The notes under the pieces are model-generated. The model was not told where the DNA came from. It saw nothing but the letters and a program-made list of their open reading frames with translations, and ran no database searches. Source: Nocardioides houyundeii (GTDB lineage Bacteria; Actinomycetota; Actinomycetes; Propionibacteriales; Nocardioidaceae). From it: a stretch of DNA of 64,000 nucleotides. The stretch spans positions 2,852,001-2,916,000 of the forward strand of contig NZ_CP025581.1 of assembly GCF_002865585.1 (NCBI RefSeq). Reading direction: 5' to 3'. The translations under genes and the position numbers were made by a program. Position 1 is the first letter of the stretch. Each line of letters begins with the position of its first letter. Of this stretch, positions 58,044 through 64,000 are shown piece by piece.

Positions 58044-59303
58044 TCAGCGTCCGTGGGCCATCAGCGCCAGTCCCAGCAGCATCTTGTCGCGCGGATCGGC
58101 CAGCGACCGCCCGGTGAGCTGCTCGATCTGCTTCATCCGGTAGATCACGGTGTTGCGATGGCAGTAGAGCTCCACGGCCGCATGGGTGGGCGAGCCGTCG
58201 TGCCGCAGCAGCGCCGCCAGGGTGTCGACCAGGGTCTGGGCCTGCCCGCGTGGCTGGGCGAGCAGCGGCCCCAGGGTCTCTGCCAGCAGCCGGGGCGCCA
58301 CCTGCGGGCTGCCGGCGAGCAGCACCTCCGGCAGCCGGTCGGAGACCGCAACCACCCGGCGTACGCCGCGGCGCACGGTCTCCGCGGCCCGGTGGGCGAG
58401 CTGGTAGGCGGTGGCGAAGCCGGCCATCCCGCCGGTGCTGCTGGCCACCCCCATCCGGACCGGTGAGTGCGCGGAGAACAGCTCCACCAGGCCGGCCTCG
58501 TCAGGCAGCGGGCCCGACAGCAGGCCGTAGTAGACGCCGGAGCGGACGTGCCAGCGCGCGGTGATGCCCAGCCGGTCCAGCCGGTCCTCGACCGGGGCCA
58601 GGGCGTCCCCGACGTCCACTCCGTCCGACAGCGCGACCACGCAGGCGATCGCGTCGTCCGGGCCGATCTCCAGCGCGGTGCGCGCCTCCTCGGCGAAGAC
58701 CGGGTCCGCGCCGCGGCCCTCGATCAGCCCGTCCAGCACGCCCTGCTCGCGCTGCAGGTCCTGACGCTGCATCCGGGCGCTCTCCCGGCGGTAGGCGTCG
58801 ATGAGCACCGCGTTCTGGACGTCGAGGTTGGTCCACACCGTGCGGGCCGCCATCAGCAGCACCTGGTCGTCGACCTCGATCGCCGGGTCCGCCGAGACCC
58901 TGGCCACCAGCGCCTCCCAGAGGATGCGGGCCCCCAGGGTGTAGGCGTTGAGCACCAGCTCCAGGGGCACTCCCTGCCGCGCCCGGCGCCGCCCCGTGTC
59001 GCGCCACAGCTCCACCGCAGTCTCCCCCGCCGGCGCGGGGTCGTCCCCCCTGTCGCGCGCCGAGAGGATGCGCAGGCCGCGCCGGATGTGCACGCGGGTG
59101 CTGGCGCGCACGTCGGCGCGGAACTCCGGCCCGATGCGCTCCCACAGGTCGGCGTCCCGCTCGAACAGGGTCAGGGTGATGCTGTCGGCGATGGTGTCCG
59201 ACTGGTCGAGCAGCAGGGCCCAGGCGTCGTGGAGGGCCTCGTGCAGGGCCTCGCTCAGGGCGGGCGACGGCGCGTCCTTGGCATTGATGGCAGTGGACCG
59301 CAT
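58044..59303 (-). CDS. PucR-type helix-turn-helix regulator
   Basis: 419 aa. An N-terminal helical region is followed by a central GGDEF-like/PucR sensor segment and the C-terminal PucR HTH (HAAVELYCHRNTVIYRMKQIEQLTG, about residues 372-395), the CdaR/PucR class of activators. I use the ATG at 59303; an in-frame TTG at 59330 would add nine Cys/Arg-rich residues. Divergent from the branched-chain amino-acid-type ABC operon, which it probably controls in response to its substrate. Confidence 0.9.
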   Translation of the reverse strand: MRSTAINAKDAPSPALSEALHEALHDAWALLLDQSDTIADSITLTLFERDADLWERIGPEFRADVRASTRVHIRRGLRILSARDRGDDPAPAGETAVELWRDTGRRRARQGVPLELVLNAYTLGARILWEALVARVSADPAIEVDDQVLLMAARTVWTNLDVQNAVLIDAYRRESARMQRQDLQREQGVLDGLIEGRGADPVFAEEARTALEIGPDDAIACVVALSDGVDVGDALAPVEDRLDRLGITARWHVRSGVYYGLLSGPLPDEAGLVELFSAHSPVRMGVASSTGGMAGFATAYQLAHRAAETVRRGVRRVVAVSDRLPEVLLAGSPQVAPRLLAETLGPLLAQPRGQAQTLVDTLAALLRHDGSPTHAAVELYCHRNTVIYRMKQIEQLTGRSLADPRDKMLLGLALMAHGR

Positions 59304-59378
59304 GCGAGCACGTTCGCACTGACTGCACAACGTTGACCAGCCCGTGCGGACGATTCAGGCCACCGAGCCAAGACTTTC

Positions 59379-59393
59379 TGGGCGTTGCGCCCA
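59379..59393. promoter_or_regulatory. Palindrome in the PucR-liv intergenic region
   Basis: TGGGCG-TTG-CGCCCA, a perfect 6-bp inverted repeat with a three-base centre, lies 75 bases from the PucR start and 70 bases before the transporter ATPase start. It is a candidate site for the divergent PucR regulator. Confidence 0.5.
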
Positions 59394-59462
59394 ATGACCG
59401 TGATGTGCGTCTCGCCCCATGGTGGTGCAGGTCACAGAGCACATCCAGGCCCAGGAGGTCCG

Positions 59463-60263
59463 TTGAGCGCCCCGCCCCGAGAGTCCCAGTCGGCCCCCGA
59501 GACCGCCGTGGACCTCGAGCTCGCAGACGTCACCGTGCGGTTCGGCGGGCTCCTCGCCCTGGACGGCGTGGGGTTGCGGGTGCGGCCCCGGACCGTGCAC
59601 GGCGTCATCGGCCCCAACGGGGCAGGGAAGACGACGCTGTTCAACGTGGCATGCGGCTTCGTGCGCCCCGACGAGGGACGGATCCTGCGCCACGGCTCCG
59701 AGCTCACCCACCTGCGTCCGCACAGCCTGGCCGGCCTCGGCATCGCCCGCACACTGCAAGGGCTCGGCCTCTTCGACCGCGTCACGGTGCTGGAGAACGT
59801 GATGACCGGGGCCGACCGGCACGCCGGCACCGGCTTCCTGGCCTCGCTGCTGGCCCTGCCCCGCTCCTGGCGCGAGGAGCAGGAGCTCCGCGAGCGGGCG
59901 ATGAGCACGCTGGAGGCCCTGGGCATCGCCCGGGTGGCCGGTCTCTATCCCGGCAGTCTCCCCTACCCCGTGCGCAAGCGCGTGGCCCTGGCCCGCGCCT
60001 TGGTGGCGGAGCCCGAGCTGCTCCTGCTCGACGAGCCGGCCAGCGGTCTCTCCGCGGACGAGATGGACGAGCTGGGCCAGCTCATCGTCGGCCTCACCGC
60101 CCGCATGTCGGTGCTGCTGGTGGAGCACCACATGGACCTGGTGATGCGGGTCTGCGACGAGATCACGGTGCTCGACTTCGGTCGGGTCATCGCCGGCGGC
60201 ACACCCGACGAGGTGCGCAACGACCCCGCGGTCCTCACCGCCTACCTCGGGGAGGACGTCTAG
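59463..60263 (+). CDS. Branched-chain-type ABC transporter ATP-binding protein (LivG-like)
   Basis: 266 aa, TTG start four bases after AGGAGG; the frame is open further upstream but the reading there has no homology. Walker A GPNGAGKTT near residue 45 and Walker B LLLLDEPASG near 185. The signature region reads LPYPVRKRVALARAL, departing from the usual LSYGQQRR of LivG proteins. First gene of a five-gene LIV-type importer (two ATPases, two permeases, binding protein). The LIV family transports branched-chain amino acids, amides, urea and aromatic acids. Confidence 0.9.
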   Translation: MSAPPRESQSAPETAVDLELADVTVRFGGLLALDGVGLRVRPRTVHGVIGPNGAGKTTLFNVACGFVRPDEGRILRHGSELTHLRPHSLAGLGIARTLQGLGLFDRVTVLENVMTGADRHAGTGFLASLLALPRSWREEQELRERAMSTLEALGIARVAGLYPGSLPYPVRKRVALARALVAEPELLLLDEPASGLSADEMDELGQLIVGLTARMSVLLVEHHMDLVMRVCDEITVLDFGRVIAGGTPDEVRNDPAVLTAYLGEDV

Positions 60264-60967
60264 TGCTCAGCATCGAGTCCCTCACCGTCGGCTACGGCCC
60301 GGTCACCGCGCTGCACGAGGTCTCCTTCACCGCGCGCCGTGGCGAGATCACCGCGGTGCTGGGCGCCAACGGCGCGGGGAAGACCACCCTGCTGCGCACG
60401 GTCTCGGGGCTGCACCGCGCCCGCAGCGGCTCCATCAGGCTCGCTGACCGGGCCATCGACCGCTCCCCCGCCGAGGCGATGCCTGCCCTGGGCATGGCCC
60501 ACGTCCCGGAGGGCCGCGGCGTCATCACCGAGCTCACGGTGGAGGAGAACCTGCGCCTGGGCGGCCTGGGTCGCGCTCGCCGGGTCCGGGGCGGCGACCT
60601 CGACCTCGCCTACGACCTGTTCGGGGTCCTGGCGGACCGTCGGGCCGCGGCCGCCGGCACCCTGTCCGGGGGCGAACGGCAGATGCTGGTCATCGGGAGA
60701 GCGCTGATGGCCAGGCCGGAGCTGCTGCTCCTGGACGAGCCGTCGCTGGGCCTGGCCCCACGGATCGTCGCCCAGATCTTCGCGCTGCTGCGAGGGCTGG
60801 TGGCCGACCAGGGACTGACCGTGCTGCTGGTGGAGCAGAACGCGCGCAGCGCGCTCTCGGTGGCCGACCACGGCGTCGTCCTCGACCTCGGACGGGTGGT
60901 CGCCGACGAGCACGCGCACGTGCTCGCGGCCGACGACCAGCTCCGCCATGCCTACCTCGGCTTCTAG
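60263..60967 (+). CDS. Branched-chain-type ABC transporter ATP-binding protein (LivF-like)
   Basis: 234 aa, normal LivF length. Walker A GANGAGKTT, canonical signature LSGGERQML, Walker B LLLLDEPSLGLAP. The GTG start overlaps the TAG stop of the LivG-like gene (TAGTG), so the two ATPases are translationally coupled. Confidence 0.93.
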   Translation: MLSIESLTVGYGPVTALHEVSFTARRGEITAVLGANGAGKTTLLRTVSGLHRARSGSIRLADRAIDRSPAEAMPALGMAHVPEGRGVITELTVEENLRLGGLGRARRVRGGDLDLAYDLFGVLADRRAAAAGTLSGGERQMLVIGRALMARPELLLLDEPSLGLAPRIVAQIFALLRGLVADQGLTVLLVEQNARSALSVADHGVVLDLGRVVADEHAHVLAADDQLRHAYLGF

Positions 60968-60982
60968 AGACCGGAGAACTGC

Positions 60983-61861
60983 GTGCAACAGCTCATCAAC
61001 ACCGCGCTCGGCGGCCTGACCCTGGGGATGGTCTACGCCGCCTTCGCGCTCGCCCTGGTCCTGATCTGGCGCTCCACCCGGGTGGTCAACTTCGCCCAGG
61101 CGCCGATGGCCATGGTCACCACGTTCATCGCCCTGGTGGTGATCGACGCCGGCTACTCCTACTGGCTCGGGTTCGCCGCCGCCCTGGTCGCCGGCCTGGT
61201 GCTGGGCGCCTTCATCGAGCGGGTCGTGGTGCGTCCGGTGGAGGGCAAGGCGGAGATCAACGCCGTCATCCTGACCCTGGGGCTCTTCATCGTGCTGCAC
61301 GCGCTGGCCGCGGTGGTCTTCGGCAACGAGTACCGCTCCTTCCCCGCCCCCTTCGGCATCCGGGGCTTCGAGGTCGGGGACCGGACCATCGCGCTGACCG
61401 GCTTCGGCGTCTTCACCATCGGCGCGGTGCTGGTGGTGATGGCCCTGCTGGTGGCGCTGTTCCGCTACACCGACGTCGGCCTACGGATGCGCGCCGCGGC
61501 CTTCAACGCCGAGGTCGCCCGGCTGCTCGGCGTACGGGTGGGACGGATGATGACGCTGGGGTGGGCGCTGGCCTCGGTGGTCGGCTCGCTCGCGGGGCTG
61601 CTGATCGCGGGCGGCAGCCTGGTGCACCCCGGCTACATGGACTCGGTGGTGGTCTTCGGGTTCGTCGCCGCGGTGCTCGGCGGTCTCGACAGCCCGGTGG
61701 GCGCCGTGGTCGGCGGCCTGGTGCTGGGACTCTCGCTCAGCTTCGTCAGCGGCTACGTGGGGTCCCAGCTCGTGGCCCTGGCCGCGCTGCTGATCCTGAT
61801 GGTGGTCCTCACGCTGCGCCCGGGCGGGCTCTTCTCCTCCGCCCACGCGCGGAGGGTCTGA
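60983..61861 (+). CDS. Branched-chain-type ABC transporter permease (LivH-like)
   Basis: 292-aa inner-membrane permease with about eight hydrophobic segments, starting GTG (MQQLINTALGGLTLGMVYA, the usual LivH opening). RMRAAAFNAEVARLLGVRVGRM is the cytoplasmic coupling helix region. The stop overlaps the LivM-like start (TGATG). Confidence 0.93.
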   Translation: MQQLINTALGGLTLGMVYAAFALALVLIWRSTRVVNFAQAPMAMVTTFIALVVIDAGYSYWLGFAAALVAGLVLGAFIERVVVRPVEGKAEINAVILTLGLFIVLHALAAVVFGNEYRSFPAPFGIRGFEVGDRTIALTGFGVFTIGAVLVVMALLVALFRYTDVGLRMRAAAFNAEVARLLGVRVGRMMTLGWALASVVGSLAGLLIAGGSLVHPGYMDSVVVFGFVAAVLGGLDSPVGAVVGGLVLGLSLSFVSGYVGSQLVALAALLILMVVLTLRPGGLFSSAHARRV

Positions 61862-63000
61862 TGTCGTCCGCGTCGCGGCTGGTGCCGCGGAGTCCGCTGG
61901 CCCGTCACCTGCTCACCGCCGCGCTGGCGATGGTCGTGGTGCTGCTGGTGCTGAGCATGCTGAGCGACTTCCGCCGCTACCAGATGGCCGAGATGGCCTA
62001 CTTGGGGATCGCGGTCGGCGGCCTGACGGTGCTGACCGGCCTCAACGGCCAGCTCTCCCTGGGGCACGGCGCCCTGATGGCCTTCGGGGCCTACACCACC
62101 GCCCTGCTGCTGCCCGACCGGGACGCCTCCACCCCGCTGCTGGTGGTGCTGCTCGCCTCGGTGCTGGTGACCCTGGTCGTGGGGGCCGCCGTCGGGGCCG
62201 CGGCCGCTCGCCTGCACGGTCCCTACCTGGCGGGCGCCACGCTGGCGCTGGCCGTCGCCGTCCCCGGGATCGCGCTCTACTTCAAGGAGACCCTGGGCGG
62301 GGAGCAGGGCCTGCGGATCGTGGTGCCCCCGATCCCGGAGTGGGTGCTGGACGCGGCCTTCTTCGTCACCGGACAGGAGCTGACCAACGCCGGGTGGGTC
62401 GCCTTCCTGGCTTGGACCACCCTGGTGGTCACCTACCTCCTCCTGGCCAACCTGTCGCGCAGCCGGGTGGGCCGGCGCTGGCGGGCGGTGCGCGACGACG
62501 AGGTCGCCGCCCAGCTGGCCGGCATCGACCTGGCTCGGGCCCGGATCTCGGCCTTCATGGTGAGCGCCGCCGCCGCCGGTGCCGCCGGCGCCCTGCTCGC
62601 CCTCACCGTCCGCCTGGCGGCGCCCAGCTCCTTCACCCTCACGCTCAGCCTCACCCTGCTGGCGGCGGTGGTGCTGGGCGGACTGGGCAGCCTCTCCGGG
62701 GCCCTGCTCGGGGCGGCCCTGCTGACCTTCCTGCCCCAGGTCGTCACCCAGTGGGGCAAGGCCGCCGGCCTCGACGACATCGCCGCCGCCGAGCTCTCAC
62801 CGCTGGTCTACGGCGTCGTGATGGTGCTGGTGATCCTGCTGGCCCCCAGCGGTCTGTACGGCGTCCTGCACGGCTTCGTCGTACGCCGCAGGACGCGGCG
62901 CCTGGCCACCCCGCCCGCGCCCCGGGCCACCCGCCACCCCACCACCGACCTCGCAGCACCCGGCGACACCGCCACCATCACAGAGGGAGCACAGCAATGA
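61861..63000 (+). CDS. Branched-chain-type ABC transporter permease (LivM-like)
   Basis: 379 aa. Hydrophobic segments follow the LivM pattern with GLTVLTGLNGQLSLGHGALMAFGAY near residue 60 and RAVRDDEVAAQLAGIDLARARIS as coupling loop. A hydrophilic tail of about 40 residues (PPAPRATRHPTTDLAAPG) extends beyond the last helix. GGAGGG precedes the ATG, and its stop overlaps the next start (ATGA). Confidence 0.93.
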   Translation: MSSASRLVPRSPLARHLLTAALAMVVVLLVLSMLSDFRRYQMAEMAYLGIAVGGLTVLTGLNGQLSLGHGALMAFGAYTTALLLPDRDASTPLLVVLLASVLVTLVVGAAVGAAAARLHGPYLAGATLALAVAVPGIALYFKETLGGEQGLRIVVPPIPEWVLDAAFFVTGQELTNAGWVAFLAWTTLVVTYLLLANLSRSRVGRRWRAVRDDEVAAQLAGIDLARARISAFMVSAAAAGAAGALLALTVRLAAPSSFTLTLSLTLLAAVVLGGLGSLSGALLGAALLTFLPQVVTQWGKAAGLDDIAAAELSPLVYGVVMVLVILLAPSGLYGVLHGFVVRRRTRRLATPPAPRATRHPTTDLAAPGDTATITEGAQQ

Positions 63001-64000
63001 GTCAACGGAACAAGAGACCGGCCCGGCTGGTCGGTCTGACGGGCCTGGTCGCCTCGGCGCTCGTCCTGAGCGCCTGCGGCGCCGGCGGGCGCGACGACGG
63101 CGACGGGGACGGGGACGGCGGCGACGCCGGCGGCGGAGCCTCGGACGTCGGGGTCACCGAGGACAGCGTGACCGTGGGCGGGCACTTCCCGCTCACCGGC
63201 GTCGCCGCCCCGGGCTACAACGAGATCCCCACCGGCGCGCAGGCCTACTTCGACTACGTCAACGCCCAGGGCGGGATCCACGGCCGGCAGATCGAGTACG
63301 TGGTCAAGGACGACGGCTACAACCCGACCAACACCAGCAAGGTGACCAACGAGCTGGTCCTGCAGGACGAGATCTTCGCCATGGTCGGCGGGCTGGGCAC
63401 CCCCACCCACAGTGCGGTCATCGACTTCCTCAACGCCGAGGGCGTCCCAGACCTGTTCGTCTCGTCGGGCTCCCTCGCCTGGGGCGACGACCCGGCGACC
63501 AACCCGATGACGTTCGGCTGGCAGCCCGACTACGAGAGCGAGGGCAAGATCATCGGCCAGTACGTCGCGGAGAACATGCCCGACGCGAAGGTCGGCCTCT
63601 TCCTGCAGGACGACGACCTGGGCGAGGACGCCGAGAAGGGCGTGCGCCAGTTCCTGGACAAGCAGATCGTCGCGGTGGAGCGCTACACCTCGGGCAACAC
63701 CGACGTGGGACCGCAGATCGCGGGCCTGCAGGGCGCGAAGGCCGACCTGGTGCTCTCCTTCAACACCCCCTCCTACACCGCGCTCGCGCAGCTGGTGGCC
63801 ATGAAGCTCGGCTACGACCCGAAGTGGTACGTCGCCAACATCGGCGCCGACCCCGCACTGGTCAGCTCCCTGCTGGCCAGCTTCTCCGAGGGCGCCGTCG
63901 ACGGCGCCGGCGCTCTGGACGGCGTGATGACCTCGGAGTACATCCCCGGCGTGGACCAGCCGGAGGACCCGTGGGTCGAGCTGTGGCAGAAGGTCTGGGA
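62997..64000 (+). CDS. ABC transporter substrate-binding lipoprotein (LivK-like), 3' end outside window
   Basis: At least 334 residues visible. The signal peptide ends in the lipobox LSAC, followed by an Asp/Gly-rich low-complexity spacer (GRDDGDGDGDGGDAGGG) and the LivK-type periplasmic-binding fold (TVGGHFPLTG, GGIHGRQIEYVVKDDGYNP). Last visible gene of the importer. The ligand is not deducible; sequences of this type often annotate as branched-chain or aromatic acid binders. Confidence 0.92.
   Translation, partial: MSQRNKRPARLVGLTGLVASALVLSACGAGGRDDGDGDGDGGDAGGGASDVGVTEDSVTVGGHFPLTGVAAPGYNEIPTGAQAYFDYVNAQGGIHGRQIEYVVKDDGYNPTNTSKVTNELVLQDEIFAMVGGLGTPTHSAVIDFLNAEGVPDLFVSSGSLAWGDDPATNPMTFGWQPDYESEGKIIGQYVAENMPDAKVGLFLQDDDLGEDAEKGVRQFLDKQIVAVERYTSGNTDVGPQIAGLQGAKADLVLSFNTPSYTALAQLVAMKLGYDPKWYVANIGADPALVSSLLASFSEGAVDGAGALDGVMTSEYIPGVDQPEDPWVELWQKVW

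Overview
The window is a very GC-rich, gene-dense chromosomal segment of an actinobacterium, most likely a member of the Nocardioidaceae or a close relative. Supporting signs are the gene order choD-like/guaB3/guaB/groEL/groES/tsaD/rimI/tsaB/tsaE/alr/glmS/glmM/rpsI/rplM, which parallels the Mycobacterium tuberculosis Rv3409c-Rv3443c block; a predicted mycothiol-dependent formaldehyde dehydrogenase; a GroEL with a His/Gly tail; CIRCE operators; many GTG starts; and pervasive 1-4 base stop/start overlaps. I saw no rRNA, tRNA, CRISPR array, prophage or insertion sequence. The organism assignment is inference from gene content and base composition.

Layout. 1-3.7 kb: a ribose/xylose-type sugar ABC importer (permease cut by the window edge, single-domain ATPase, lipoprotein binding protein) divergent from a ROK regulator. 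3.7-14.4 kb: an orphan paralogous sugar-binding lipoprotein overlapping guaA, a GMC flavoprotein with a succinate-semialdehyde dehydrogenase-like partner, a GlpD-like dehydrogenase, guaB3 and guaB. 14.4-19.5 kb: a membrane glycosyltransferase, groEL, groES with tandem CIRCE boxes, and a divergent methyltransferase. 19.5-26.4 kb: a frameshifted GH3 lipoprotein, a two-helix membrane protein behind a palindrome cluster, the mycothiol formaldehyde dehydrogenase with an MBL-fold partner, a small lipoprotein, and an unusual WXG100-like plus long Pro/Gly-rich protein pair. 26.4-38.7 kb: a long leftward set of housekeeping genes for t6A tRNA modification (tsaD, rimI, tsaB, GNAT-TsaE fusion), wall precursors and cofactors (alr, nnrDE, acpS, glmS, glmM) and ribosomal proteins (rpsI, rplM), with coaA inserted on the other strand.

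39-45.2 kb: citrate synthase, a CrtI/PYROXD2-like oxidoreductase, an HtrA-type protease and an ABC-F protein. 45.3-54.3 kb: an acyl-CoA catabolic island with a two-subunit-looking acyl-CoA dehydrogenase pair, a divergent TetR repressor with a visible operator, two SDRs (one frameshifted), an APH-family kinase next to an acyl-CoA dehydrogenase (the two domains fused in animal ACAD10/11), another dehydrogenase and an HSL-type esterase. 54.4-58 kb: an MFS transporter, an EEP-family phosphohydrolase and a second ABC-F protein. 58-64 kb: a PucR-type regulator divergent from a complete LIV-type amino-acid/organic-acid ABC importer whose binding protein runs off the window.

The points most worth a second look are the WXG-like secretion-substrate pair (24.5-26.4 kb); two genes broken by what look like single missing bases in five-base C/G runs (GH3 and SDR); the tandem CIRCE control of groES; the palindrome clusters upstream of the 21.2 kb membrane protein and the 48.2 kb TetR/SDR pair; and the orphan binding protein attached to guaA.
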